Assembly (NCBI RefSeq): GCF_030064125.1 | Contig: NZ_CP125957.1 | Coordinates: 1,426,001 to 1,490,000, forward strand | Origin: Pseudomonas sp. G2-4 | Lineage (GTDB): Bacteria; Pseudomonadota; Gammaproteobacteria; Pseudomonadales; Pseudomonadaceae | Direction of reading: 5' to 3' | Length of the DNA: 64,000 nt | Shown: piece after piece, positions 26,325 through 35,212 of the stretch | Layout: each line of letters starts with the position of its first letter | Numbering within the stretch: the stretch's first letter is position 1 | Made by a program: the position numbers and the translations under genes | Notes under the pieces: generated by a model | Told to the model about the DNA's origin: nothing | What the model saw: only the letters and a program-made list of their open reading frames with translations | The model's database searches: none

Positions 26325-27559
26325 TGTCGGCCGAAGCGGTCAAGGCGCGGGTCGAGCAGGTTTATCGGCAGGATTCGCGGCGAATCCTGGCGACCCTCAT
26401 TCGCCTGCTGGGGGATTTCGACCTGGCGGAAGAAGCCTTGCACGAGGCCTTCTTCATCGCGGTCGAGCGTTGGCAACGCGACGGTGTGCCGGACAATCCG
26501 CGGGCGTGGCTGGTGTCTGCCGGGCGCTTCAAGGCCATCGACAGTTTGCGTAAGCGCGCACGTTTTGCCGCGTCTCGCCCCCTGTTGATTGCCCAGCTCG
26601 AAGAACTGGAGCAGACCGACTGGAGTGAGGAAGACGTGGAAGACGATCGTCTGCGGCTGATTTTCACCTGTTGCCACCCGGCCCTGGCTGCTGATGCCCA
26701 AGTACCGCTGACGTTGCGGGAAGTCTGCGACTTGACCACCGAGGAGATCGCCCGGGCTTTCCTCGCCGCCCCAGCGGCCATTGCCCAGCGCATCGTGCGG
26801 GCCAAGGCGAAAATTCGCGATGCGAAGATCCCTTATCAGGTGCCCTCTCGCTCGGAACTGCCCGATCGGCTGGACAGCGTGCTGCGGGTGATTTACCTGG
26901 TGTTCAACGAAGGTTATTCGGCGTCCATGGGCGCCGAGCTGACCCGCGAAGACCTGACCCGCGAAGCGATCCGCCTCGGGCGTCTGCTGATGGAGTTGCT
27001 GCCCGAAGCCGAGGTCATGGGGTTGTTGGCGTTGATGCTGCTGCACGAGTCTCGACGGCCGGCAAGAACCTCACACGCCGGTGAGCTGGTGCTGCTCGAT
27101 GAACAGGACCGTTCCCTGTGGGACGCCGAGCTGATCGCCGAAGGCTGTGCCCTGGTGGAAGCCGCACTGAGTACTCGGCGGTTCGGGCCTTATTGCCTGC
27201 AAGCGGCGATTGCGGCGGTGCATGCCGAAGCGCCCACGGCGCAGGAGACCGACTGGCCGCAGATCGTCGGGCTTTACGATGTGCTGCTGCGTGCCGTGCC
27301 GTCGCCGGTGATCGAGCTCAATCGCGCGGCCGCGCTGGCCAAACGCGATGGTCCGCTGGAAGGGTTACGCTTGATCGATGGGATCCTGGGGCGCGGTGAA
27401 TTGCTGGACTATCACCTGGCCCACTCGGCACGGGCAGAATTCTGTCGGCAGTTGGGGCGATTGGACGAGGCGAGGGCGGCGTATCGACGAGCGCTGGAGT
27501 TGACGCAGCAACTGCCGGAGCGGCGGTTTATCGAGGGGCGGCTTGCGGGGTTGCGGTGA
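26324..27559 (+). CDS. ECF RNA polymerase sigma factor, ECF42 type
   Basis: A 411-residue sigma factor, twice the usual ECF length. Region 2 (about residues 8-80) contains LIRLLGDFDLAEEALHEAF and NPRAWLVSAGRFKAIDSLRK. Region 4 (about 125-170) has LREVCDLTTEEIARAFLAAP. The remaining 230 residues are a helical extension (DUF6596/TPR-like) including HAEAPTAQETDWPQIVGLYD. ECF42 factors have this extension and DGPF partners instead of an anti-sigma factor, as here. The C-terminal part is believed to be needed for activity. A target promoter cannot be read from the window. Confidence 0.93.
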   Translation: MSAEAVKARVEQVYRQDSRRILATLIRLLGDFDLAEEALHEAFFIAVERWQRDGVPDNPRAWLVSAGRFKAIDSLRKRARFAASRPLLIAQLEELEQTDWSEEDVEDDRLRLIFTCCHPALAADAQVPLTLREVCDLTTEEIARAFLAAPAAIAQRIVRAKAKIRDAKIPYQVPSRSELPDRLDSVLRVIYLVFNEGYSASMGAELTREDLTREAIRLGRLLMELLPEAEVMGLLALMLLHESRRPARTSHAGELVLLDEQDRSLWDAELIAEGCALVEAALSTRRFGPYCLQAAIAAVHAEAPTAQETDWPQIVGLYDVLLRAVPSPVIELNRAAALAKRDGPLEGLRLIDGILGRGELLDYHLAHSARAEFCRQLGRLDEARAAYRRALELTQQLPERRFIEGRLAGLR

Positions 27560-27582
27560 CATGATCCCGCCGAAAGCAGAAC

Positions 27583-27678
27583 CCTGTGGCGAGGGAGCTT
27601 GCTCCCGCTGGGCTGCGCAGCAGCCCCAAAAACAGGGCCGCTTCGCGACCCAGCGGGAGCAAGCTCCCTCGCCACAGG
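27583..27678. repeat. REP pair (REPIN), family A
   Basis: CCTGTGGCGAGGGAGCTTGC and the mirrored GCAAGCTCCCTCGCCACAGG, between convergent sigma-factor and imelysin genes. Confidence 0.88.
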
Positions 27679-27724
27679 GTTGTTGTTCGAATTTATTTCC
27701 TTCAGGCGACGGGCATCAGGCAAA

Positions 27725-27750
27725 AAAAAGCGACCCGAAGGTCGCTTTTT
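27725..27750 (-). terminator. Terminator of icmP (bidirectional)
   Basis: AAAAAGCGACC and GGTCGCTTTTT form an 11-bp stem with a CGAA loop, 18 bp beyond the icmP stop. Confidence 0.88.
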
Positions 27751-27767
27751 CAGTCAGCCAACGTCGA

Positions 27768-29111
27768 TCAGAACTCGTGATCAGCGCTGTCCGGGTTCAG
27801 GTCGCTGATGCCCAGTTTGCCCGCAGCCTGTTCAATCGAACCGGTCTGCTTGACCAGTGCGGCGATGGCGTCACGGACGATCTGGTTGCCGGCGGTGTTA
27901 CCGGCGGCGATCAGTTGGTCGTAATGCTCGCCCTTGTTGGCGTGATCGACCATGACCTGGATCTTGGCTTCGGTGTCAGCCAGATCGGCCTTGAGCGCGG
28001 TGTCGGCGGCCGGGTCGGCCTTGGCCACCAGGGACGACAGGCTGGCGCCGGTCATCTTGGTACCGTCGGCGCGGGTGTATTCGCCCAGGTAGACGTTACG
28101 CACGCCTTTGGCATCGTAGAAATGCGAGTTGTGGGTGTTGTCGCTGAAGCAGTCTTGCTCGTCTTCTGGCGAGTTGGCTTCCAGGGACACCTTCATGCGC
28201 TCGCCCGCCAGTTCACCCAGGGACAGGCTGCCCATGCCGAACAGCATCTTGCGCAGGCCGCTTTCGGCCGGTTCGGCTTCCAGGGTGGCGCGGTAGTTGT
28301 CAGCCACGTTCGGCTTCCAATTGCCAACCATTTCCTGCAGGTCATTGACCAGCAGTTGGGTCACGGACTTGAGGTAGGCGCGACGACGGTCGTTATGACC
28401 GCCAGTAGCGCCGGCGCCTTCCAGATAGTCGGAAGCTGGGCGGTTGCCTGCACCAGGACCGGTGCCGTTGAGGTCTTGGCCCCACAGCAGGAATTCGATG
28501 GCGTGGTAGCCGGTGGCGACGTTCGCCTCGGAACCGCCCAGCTCGTTGAGGCTGGCAAGTTTTTCCGGGGTGATGTCCTTCACGTCGACCTTGTCTTCAC
28601 CCACCTGAACTTCGGTGTTGGCGATGATGTTGGCGGTGGCGCCCGGGTTACCCAATGCGTGCTCGTAGGTTTTGTCGACGTAGTCGATCAGGCCTTCGTC
28701 CAGGGGCCAGGCGTTCACCTGACCTTCCCAGTCGTCGATGATGGTGTTGCCGAAGCGGAACACTTCGCTCTGCAGGTAAGGCACACGGGCGGCGACCCAG
28801 GCAGCCTTGGCGGCTTTCAGGGTATCGGCGTTCGGCTTGGCCAGGAACGCGTCGACGGCGGTTTGCAGGGTTTTCGCGGTGGATTCAGCATCGCTGTAGA
28901 CGGCATAGACGATGTCGGCGTAGTGCGCGACAACAGCCTTGGCCGCCGCTTCGTCGATCTTGCCGGTGGCCGCCGGAGCAGCCGGTGCCGCGGTGCTGGC
29001 AGCGGGCGTTGGCGCCTGCGGCGCGGCGGCCTTGTCTTTGCCTTCGCCGCAACCGGCGAGGGAAATAGCAATGGCCAGCAGACTGGCGGTGGCCAGAGGC
29101 ATACGAATCAT
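27768..29111 (-). CDS. icmP: Imelysin-family lipoprotein, IcmP-like
   Basis: A 447-residue exported protein. The signal peptide ends in the lipobox SLAGC with Cys21, followed by an Ala/Pro-rich linker. The imelysin (peptidase M75) domain has the GxHxxE motif in GYHAIEFLLWGQD (residues 201-213). P. aeruginosa IcmP was described as an insulin-cleaving metalloproteinase; related proteins belong to iron-uptake systems, so a metal-binding role is as likely as proteolysis. Synteny with bifA and sodB matches P. aeruginosa. ATG 29111 has AGGA 8 bases upstream. A 27-bp palindrome lies 58 bp before the start. Confidence 0.88.
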   Translation of the reverse strand: MIRMPLATASLLAIAISLAGCGEGKDKAAAPQAPTPAASTAAPAAPAATGKIDEAAAKAVVAHYADIVYAVYSDAESTAKTLQTAVDAFLAKPNADTLKAAKAAWVAARVPYLQSEVFRFGNTIIDDWEGQVNAWPLDEGLIDYVDKTYEHALGNPGATANIIANTEVQVGEDKVDVKDITPEKLASLNELGGSEANVATGYHAIEFLLWGQDLNGTGPGAGNRPASDYLEGAGATGGHNDRRRAYLKSVTQLLVNDLQEMVGNWKPNVADNYRATLEAEPAESGLRKMLFGMGSLSLGELAGERMKVSLEANSPEDEQDCFSDNTHNSHFYDAKGVRNVYLGEYTRADGTKMTGASLSSLVAKADPAADTALKADLADTEAKIQVMVDHANKGEHYDQLIAAGNTAGNQIVRDAIAALVKQTGSIEQAAGKLGISDLNPDSADHEF

Positions 29112-29168
29112 GGCGAACATCCTGCTTCGGTAATTGGATGGGACAGGCGCGAGGTGCGCAAAGCTGCG

Positions 29169-29195
29169 ACATAATGCGAAAGATTTGCATTATGT
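29169..29195. promoter_or_regulatory. Palindromic operator candidate upstream of icmP
   Basis: ACATAATGC and GCATTATGT are perfect 9-bp inverted arms separated by 9 bases, 58 bp before the icmP start. The AT-rich arms resemble metalloregulator sites, but the spacing differs from a standard Fur box. The regulator is unknown. Confidence 0.6.
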
Positions 29196-29239
29196 GTAAA
29201 GGGTTGTGGCTGTAAATATTTCTTATTTAATCAATACAG

Positions 29240-29307
29240 GATTGCAGCCTTCCAAGGTCCTACGGAACAATTACGATCCGTTGTAGGAACTGCTGAAGGC
29301 TGCAATC
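29240..29307. repeat. Degenerate REP-like inverted repeat, family C
   Basis: ATTGCAGCCTTC and GAAGGCTGCAAT are inverted arms, with inner CCTAC/GTAGG pairing. It resembles the GTAGGAGCTGCCGAAGGCTG repeat common in other pseudomonads, but has diverged. It fills most of the gap between icmP and bifA. Confidence 0.6.
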
Positions 29308-29329
29308 TGTAAAGCCCGTTAAGAAAGAA

Positions 29330-31381
29330 TCAGATGATGGAGACCTTGCTGCGCTCCGCCTGCTTTAGATAAACGCTCAATTCCCGCGCCGGCAACGGTT
29401 TGCTGTAGTAATACCCCTGACCTTCGTGACAGCCCTCGGCGATGATGTACGCCTCCTGCTCGACCGTCTCGACGCCTTCGGCGATCACCTGCATCCCCAG
29501 GCTTTTGCCCAACTGGATGATCGCGCGGACGATGGTCGCGTCGTCCTCGTCATCGAGCAGGTCCTGGACGAAGCTCTTGTCGATCTTGATTTTGTCCAGC
29601 GGCAGGCTCTTGAGGTAGCTCAAGGACGAATAACCGGTCCCGAAGTCATCGATGGCAATCAGCGCGCCGGAGCGGCGCAGGCTCAGCAGGTGCTGGGCGG
29701 CGGTGGTGATGTCTTCCATCAGGCCGGTTTCGGTGACTTCCAGCTCCAGGCTGCGTGGCGGCAGACGGTACATCTGCAAGAGATTGTTCACCACCCGTGG
29801 CAGTTCGGCATGGTGCAACTGCACCGTCGACAGGTTGACCGCCATGCGCAGGTCGACGAAACCCTGGTCATGCCATTCGCGCAACTGTTTGCAGGCCTGG
29901 TCCAGTACCCATTCGCCGATGGCGATGATGGTGCCGTTCTGCTCGGCCAAGGGAATGAACAAGTCCGGCGGCACGAGGCCGTGCTCTGGGTGATGCCAGC
30001 GGATCAGGGCTTCGATCCCCACCACCCGCAGGTCGCGGTAACTGATTTGCGGCTGGTAGACCAAGGAGAATTGTTCGCGGGCCAAGGCCTCGCGCAGGTC
30101 CTTCTCCAGTTCGCGACGACGGCGCATTTCGCTGTCGACGCTGGCGATGTAGAACTGGTAGCGATTGCGCGAGCGAGCCTTGGCCAGCGTCATGGTCTGC
30201 TCGGCTCTTTGCAACAGCTTCTCGGTGCTGTCGCCATCTTCGGGAAAGAGCGTAATGCCAATGGTGGCCCGCAGGCGGATTTGCTGATCGTCGATGGCGA
30301 ACGGCGCCTCCAGATCATCCAGGATGCTCTGGGCCAACTCGGCGGCTTCATAGGGCTGCTCGATGTCGGCCTGGACCAGGGCGAACTGGTCGCCCCCCAA
30401 CCGGGCCAGGGCGCCGAGACGCCCACTGTGAGCCCGCAGCCGATCCGCCAGGGCCAGCAGCAATTGGTCGCCGGTCTGATAGCTGAACTGTTCGTTGATG
30501 CCCTTGAAATCATCCAGCCCTACACACAGCACCGCCACTCGACGTTGCAGGCGTCCGGCATCCACCTGGATCTTGTCCAGTTGCTGTTGCAACTGCTGAC
30601 GGTTCGGCAGGCCGGTGAGGAAGTCGTATTGAGCCATGCGCAGCAGACTGTTTTCCGCTTCATGGCGCAGGTGCGTGTTGCGCTCGATGGATTCGAGCAA
30701 CTGGTTGGCGGTATTGATCCACAGGCCCAGTTCGTTTTTTTCGTGACCCTTGAGCTGCGGGATCTTGTGCTCGCTGGGGCGATCGGGATTGATTTCGGTC
30801 AGGTGTTCAATGATTCGCGACAGCGGTTTGGTCAGCATCCAGTGATAGACCAGGTACAGCACCATGCCCATGGCCAGTGCTCGCAGCATCCCCGAGATAA
30901 AGATGATGACCGAGTTGACGATGAAACTCTGGCCGTAGGTGGCGGTGTCGAGGGTAATGCTCAGGTCGCCGTAGTATTCACTGTAGGGCCCGCGTCCCAC
31001 TAGCTGCGTCGTGAAGGTGCGCTCTTTGCCCAGGATCAGGTCGGTCAACCAGCGGCTTTCGGACTTTTGCAGCGGGCGAGTCTTTTCCGCGAGCATGGTT
31101 TCGTGAGGATGGCCGATGGAGGCCATGCGCACGGCGTCATCCTGGAACAGCCCCTCGATCACCTGCATACCCATTTCCCGGTCCAGGCTATAGACGGCTT
31201 GGGTGGAAGGGTCCCGGAACATATCGAGAATCCGCTGGGCGTCGCTGGCCACGGCCCGGTTGGTTTTGTAGGCATCGAACACGATCTGCGCACAGCTCAA
31301 GACCATGCCAACGATCAATGCCGAGAGGAGCACGACCCGGAGCAACTTCACAGACAAGCTGTTCTTGAGTTCCAGCTTCAA
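29330..31381 (-). CDS. bifA: BifA, membrane c-di-GMP phosphodiesterase (GGDEF-EAL)
   Basis: A 683-residue inner-membrane protein: TM1 (about 11-35), a periplasmic sensor loop (36-150), TM2 (153-180), a HAMP-like linker, a GGDEF domain with degenerate GGDQF (329-333), and an EAL domain with intact EAL (457-459) and DDFGTGYSSL (578-587). P. aeruginosa BifA has the same GGDQF variant and acts only as a phosphodiesterase, lowering c-di-GMP and biofilm formation and allowing swarming. The gene order with sodB, argO and argP is that of P. aeruginosa. The start is a TTG with AAGGAA 7 bases upstream; no ATG fits. Confidence 0.93.
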   Translation of the reverse strand: MKLELKNSLSVKLLRVVLLSALIVGMVLSCAQIVFDAYKTNRAVASDAQRILDMFRDPSTQAVYSLDREMGMQVIEGLFQDDAVRMASIGHPHETMLAEKTRPLQKSESRWLTDLILGKERTFTTQLVGRGPYSEYYGDLSITLDTATYGQSFIVNSVIIFISGMLRALAMGMVLYLVYHWMLTKPLSRIIEHLTEINPDRPSEHKIPQLKGHEKNELGLWINTANQLLESIERNTHLRHEAENSLLRMAQYDFLTGLPNRQQLQQQLDKIQVDAGRLQRRVAVLCVGLDDFKGINEQFSYQTGDQLLLALADRLRAHSGRLGALARLGGDQFALVQADIEQPYEAAELAQSILDDLEAPFAIDDQQIRLRATIGITLFPEDGDSTEKLLQRAEQTMTLAKARSRNRYQFYIASVDSEMRRRRELEKDLREALAREQFSLVYQPQISYRDLRVVGIEALIRWHHPEHGLVPPDLFIPLAEQNGTIIAIGEWVLDQACKQLREWHDQGFVDLRMAVNLSTVQLHHAELPRVVNNLLQMYRLPPRSLELEVTETGLMEDITTAAQHLLSLRRSGALIAIDDFGTGYSSLSYLKSLPLDKIKIDKSFVQDLLDDEDDATIVRAIIQLGKSLGMQVIAEGVETVEQEAYIIAEGCHEGQGYYYSKPLPARELSVYLKQAERSKVSII

Positions 31382-31686
31382 AGAGGGGTTCCTTGTTCCG
31401 TGCGGGTAGCGTCAAGTTGCCATGAGTATTGGCAATCCTGTGATGTCAGTCAAAGGGACAATCAAACACAGGGTTCTTCACTGGATGCCTGGCCGATACG
31501 CAGTTTTTTCCGAGCTATTGCTCTACAGCCATTGTGTCGGTTGGAAAGGGCCGCAACTTGAGGCCAGGACGGACTTTTTATTGAATTTCAGATGCGAGGT
31601 TATGTCCTTGGAATCGAGGGCTGGACCTGGAGGCAAGGTAAAAAAAACCCGGCGAGGCGCCGGGTTCTTTTGTCTGGCATCACGGC
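31382..31686. other. Gene-free stretch between bifA and sodB
   Basis: About 305 bp. It holds the bifA promoter region and, at its left-hand coordinates near sodB, the sodB terminator. I see no REP unit, open frame with a ribosome-binding site, or clear operator. Confidence 0.6.
31646..31670 (-). terminator. sodB terminator
   Basis: AACCCGGCG and CGCCGGGTT form a 9-bp stem with a 3-base loop. On the minus strand it is followed by a T run, 17 bp past the sodB stop. Confidence 0.85.
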
Positions 31687-32283
31687 TTAGGCGGTGAAGG
31701 TCTTGCCTTCGAACTGCTCAGCCACGAATTTCCAGTTGACCAGGTTCCAGAACGCTTCGACGTATTTAGGACGAACGTTGCGGTAGTCGATGTAGTAGGC
31801 GTGTTCCCACACATCGCAGGTCAGCAACGGGGTGTCGCCGCTGGTCAGCGGGTTGCCGGCGCCAATGGTGCTGGCCAGGGCCAGGGAACCGTCAGCCTTT
31901 TTCACCAGCCAGCCCCAGCCGGAACCGAAGGTGCCGATGGAGGTTTTGCTGAACTCTTCCTTGAACTTGTCGAACGAACCGAAGGCCTTGTTGATGGCTT
32001 CAGCCAGCGCGCCGGTTGGTTCACCGCCGGCGTTTGGCGCCAGGCAGTTCCAGTAGAAGGTGTGGTTCCAGACCTGAGCGGCGTTGTTGAAGATACCGCC
32101 CGAGGAAGTCTTGACGATTTCTTCCAGGGTCTTGCCTTCGAACTCGGTGCCAGGCACCAGGTTGTTCAGGTTCACGACGTAAGTGTTGTGGTGCTTGTCG
32201 TGGTGGTATTCCAGCGTTTCTTTGGAAATGTGTGGCGCCAGTGCGTCGTGTGGATAGGGCAGTGGCGGCAATTCGAAAGCCAT
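31687..32283 (-). CDS. sodB: Superoxide dismutase [Fe]
   Basis: Converts superoxide to peroxide and oxygen in the cytoplasm. The 198-residue protein has the four metal ligands H27, H74 (QVWNHTFYW), D157 and H161 ([14 protein letters not shown]). The pattern [19 protein letters not shown] is typical of the iron enzyme. ATG 32283 gives the normal length and has TTAGGAGAATCACC before it. It lies next to bifA in the P. aeruginosa order and is transcribed alone. Confidence 0.97.
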   Translation of the reverse strand: MAFELPPLPYPHDALAPHISKETLEYHHDKHHNTYVVNLNNLVPGTEFEGKTLEEIVKTSSGGIFNNAAQVWNHTFYWNCLAPNAGGEPTGALAEAINKAFGSFDKFKEEFSKTSIGTFGSGWGWLVKKADGSLALASTIGAGNPLTSGDTPLLTCDVWEHAYYIDYRNVRPKYVEAFWNLVNWKFVAEQFEGKTFTA

Positions 32284-32458
32284 GGTGATTCTCCTAATCA
32301 GGTCAGTTGCGGTGAGCGCAAGGCCGATCACGGGCGGCCAGACTAGCGCCGGGGAGTTTGTACTCTTTGCGGCGCAGGAGTCGGATCATAGCACCGGGGG
32401 TGCGGCATAACCACGCAACAACTGTGTGGAATAGAGGTTCCAGAGCGGTTTGGAATAA

Positions 32459-33061
32459 TCAACCCGAGACGATCAACTGTCCCGCCACGGTAAACATCAT
32501 CATCGCCACCAGCACATCCAGTATCCGCCACGTACTCGGCCGTGCCAGCCACGGGGCCAGCCATGCCGCGCCGAGGGCCAGGGTGAAAAACCACAGCAGC
32601 GAGGCACTGGCGGCGCCCACGACATAGGCGCCGGGCACACTTTGCTGGGCGCCGAGGGAGCCGATCAGCAGCACGGTGTCGAGGTACACGTGGGGATTGA
32701 GGAGTGTCACCGCCAGTGCGCTGAGCAGTACCGCCCGTAGCGAGCGCGCGACCTGTTTTCCGTCCTGTTGCAGGCTCTGCTTCGAACAGGCCCGACGCAA
32801 CGCCAGGCTGCCATACCAGAGCAGGAATGCCGCGCCGCCCCAGCGCGCGATCGACAGCAACAATGGGCTCTGGGCCAGCAGCGTCGCCAGCCCGAACACG
32901 CCGGCGGCCACCAGCAGCGCATCAAAGGTGACGCACAGTGCGGCCACCGGCAAGTGATGCTCGCGGCGCAGGCTCTGGGCCAGTACAAACGCGTTTTGCG
33001 TGCCGATGGCCATGATCAACCCGAGGGCTACCAGCAGTCCGTTCACATAACTTTGCCACAT
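32459..33061 (-). CDS. argO: LysE/ArgO-type basic amino-acid exporter
   Basis: A 200-residue inner-membrane exporter with about six hydrophobic segments. It shows MAIGTQNAFVLAQSLRREHH near the N-terminus, the typical ArgO/LysE signature, and ALAVTLLNPHVYLDTVLLIG. It is divergent from the ArgP-type regulator 100 bp away; ArgP activates argO in response to arginine in E. coli, so export of arginine or lysine is likely. In P. aeruginosa annotation it is usually called lysE. Confidence 0.9.
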   Translation of the reverse strand: MWQSYVNGLLVALGLIMAIGTQNAFVLAQSLRREHHLPVAALCVTFDALLVAAGVFGLATLLAQSPLLLSIARWGGAAFLLWYGSLALRRACSKQSLQQDGKQVARSLRAVLLSALAVTLLNPHVYLDTVLLIGSLGAQQSVPGAYVVGAASASLLWFFTLALGAAWLAPWLARPSTWRILDVLVAMMMFTVAGQLIVSG

Positions 33062-33161
33062 CGCTTGTTTCTCCTGGGGTCAGTGTTCGATTGCTGGTCA
33101 TTCTCCGGTGAGACGTTGTATAAGAAAAACCAATACTGCTCATCGCCCATTAGGAAAACTG

Positions 33162-34070
33162 ATGTTCGACTACAAATTGCTTTCTGCCCTGGCTGCGGTG
33201 GTCGAACAAGCCGGGTTCGAGCGTGCCGCCCAGGTGCTGGGTTTGTCGCAATCGGCCATTTCCCAACGGATCAAGCTGCTGGAGGCGCGTATCGGCCAGC
33301 CGGTGCTGGTACGCGCTACGCCGCCGGCACCCACGGAGATCGGTCGCCGGCTGCTCAACCATGTGCAGCAGGTCCGTCTGCTGGAGCGTGACCTGCAAAG
33401 CCTGGTGCCGGCGCTGGATGAGGAGGGATTGCCAGAGCGTCTGCGCATCGCCTTGAACGCCGACAGCCTGGCAACCTGGTGGGCGGGAGCGGTAAGCGAC
33501 TTCTGCGCGGCGCACCACCTGCTGCTCGACCTGGTGGTGGAAGACCAGGACGTGGGTCTCAAGCGCATGCGCGCCGGCGAAGTGGCGGCGTGTGTTTGCG
33601 CCAGTGAACGTCCGGTGGCCGGCGCCCGTAGTGTGCTGCTGGGCGCCATGCGTTATCGGGCGCTGGCCAGCCCTGCGTTTATCGCCCGGCACTTTCCCGA
33701 CGGGGTGCGGGCCGATCTATTGGCGCGCACACCGGCATTGGTGTTCGGCCCGGATGATTTCCTGCAACACCGCTACCTTGCTTCCCTGGGCGTCGAAGGC
33801 GGATTCGAACACCACTTGTGCCCGTCTTCCGAAGGCTTTATCCGCTTCACCGAGGCCGGACTGGGCTGGGGGCTCGTGCCGGAGCTGCAAGTGCGTGAGC
33901 AGCTGGAACGCGGTGTGTTGGTGGAATTGTTGGCAGATAAACCGATCGATGTGCCGCTGTACTGGCATCATTGGCGCAATGGTGGGCAGTTGCTCGGTTT
34001 ATTGACCGAGCGTTTGATCGCAGCGGCAAGCAGCACGCTGCAGGCGGTAAGTGAAAAGCCCTTGGCTTGA
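33162..34070 (+). CDS. argP: ArgP (IciA), LysR-family regulator
   Basis: A 302-residue LysR-type regulator. The helix-turn-helix is FERAAQVLGLSQSAISQRIK (about residues 19-38) and the effector-binding half follows. The N-terminus DYKLLSALAAVVEQAGFERAA is diagnostic for ArgP/IciA. It controls the divergent exporter gene. ATG 33162 follows TTAGGAAAACTG; upstream in-frame codons lie within the shared promoter. Confidence 0.92.
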   Translation: MFDYKLLSALAAVVEQAGFERAAQVLGLSQSAISQRIKLLEARIGQPVLVRATPPAPTEIGRRLLNHVQQVRLLERDLQSLVPALDEEGLPERLRIALNADSLATWWAGAVSDFCAAHHLLLDLVVEDQDVGLKRMRAGEVAACVCASERPVAGARSVLLGAMRYRALASPAFIARHFPDGVRADLLARTPALVFGPDDFLQHRYLASLGVEGGFEHHLCPSSEGFIRFTEAGLGWGLVPELQVREQLERGVLVELLADKPIDVPLYWHHWRNGGQLLGLLTERLIAAASSTLQAVSEKPLA

Positions 34071-34112
34071 AGCTTGTGGCTTGTAGCTCGAATCTGATTT
34101 CTAGGAGCATTC

Positions 34113-35105
34113 ATGAAAATTCTGGTCACCGGCGCAAGCGGCTTCATTGGCGGACGCTTTGCGCGCTTCGCCCTGGAGCAGGGCCTGGATGTGCGGGTCA
34201 CCGGTCGCCGGGCCGAGAGCGTGGAGCATCTGGTGCGTCGCGGTGCGCAATTCATCCAAGGGGACCTGAGCGATCCGTTGCTGGCTCGCGATCTGTGCCT
34301 GGACGTCGACGCCGTGGTGCATTGCGCCGGGGCGGTGGGGCTTTGGGGCCGCTATCAGGATTTTCACCAGGGCAATGTCCAGGTCACGGAAAATATCGTC
34401 GAGGCCTGTCTCAAGCAGAAGGTCCGGCGCCTGGTCCACCTGTCGTCGCCCTCCATTTACTTCGACGGTCGTGATCACCTTGGTCTGACGGAAGAGCAGG
34501 TGCCCAAGCGGTTCAAGCATCCCTACGCCGCCACCAAGTACCTGGCCGAACAGAAAGTCTTCGGCGCCCAGGAGTTCGGCCTAGAAGTGCTGGCCCTGCG
34601 GCCACGCTTCGTGACTGGCGCGGGTGATATGAGCATTTTTCCGCGGCTGTTGAACATGCAGCGCAAGGGGCGGCTGGCCATCGTTGGCAACGGCTTGAAC
34701 AAGGTGGATTTCACCAGCGTGCAGAACCTCAACGAAGCGCTGCTCAGCAGTCTGTTGGCCACTGATTCTGCCTTGGGCAAGGCCTACAACATCAGCAACG
34801 GAGCACCCGTCCCGCTGTGGGATGTGGTCAACTATGTGATGCGACAGATGGAAGTCCCTGAGGTCCGGCGTTATTGCTCCTACGGGTTGGCTTATAGTGT
34901 TGCCACTCTGAATGAAGGTTTTTGCAAGATGTGGCCGGGCCGCCCCGAACCGACGCTGTCGCGCCTGGGCATGCAGGTCATGAACAAGGATTTCACCCTG
35001 GACATCGCCCGGGCCCGGCATTATCTGGATTACGATCCACAGGTCAGCCTGTGGACGGCCCTCGATGAATTCTGCACCTGGTGGAAAGCCCAGGACGCCC
35101 GCTGA
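34113..35105 (+). CDS. NAD-dependent epimerase/dehydratase (extended SDR)
   Basis: A 330-residue Rossmann-fold enzyme. The cofactor loop is VTGASGFIGGRFAR (residues 5-18), and the catalytic region has HLSSPSIYFDG and YAATKYLAEQ, giving the YxxxK pair. The general look is that of 3-beta-hydroxysteroid dehydrogenase-like SDR proteins. A homologue occupies the same position near argP in P. aeruginosa, where it is a probable oxidoreductase. The substrate is unknown. Confidence 0.85.
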   Translation: MKILVTGASGFIGGRFARFALEQGLDVRVTGRRAESVEHLVRRGAQFIQGDLSDPLLARDLCLDVDAVVHCAGAVGLWGRYQDFHQGNVQVTENIVEACLKQKVRRLVHLSSPSIYFDGRDHLGLTEEQVPKRFKHPYAATKYLAEQKVFGAQEFGLEVLALRPRFVTGAGDMSIFPRLLNMQRKGRLAIVGNGLNKVDFTSVQNLNEALLSSLLATDSALGKAYNISNGAPVPLWDVVNYVMRQMEVPEVRRYCSYGLAYSVATLNEGFCKMWPGRPEPTLSRLGMQVMNKDFTLDIARARHYLDYDPQVSLWTALDEFCTWWKAQDAR

Positions 35106-35212
35106 TCGGTCCGTCATGAACCGAGTGCGATGTTCGGGGTCAATCGGTGCGGCGGGCGAGGGGGTTATACTCGCCGTATCATGCCATCACCGGTTTCCCA
35201 AAGGTTGAACCC

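Noticed and set aside
27543..29174. 540 open codons on the plus strand opposite icmP
   Set aside because: It starts inside a REP element and runs antisense to a clear lipoprotein gene.
34060..34095. Short GCTTG-rich repeat (GGCTTGAAGCTTGTGGCTTG) after argP
   Set aside because: It overlaps the argP stop, is very short, and I cannot show it recurs in the window.
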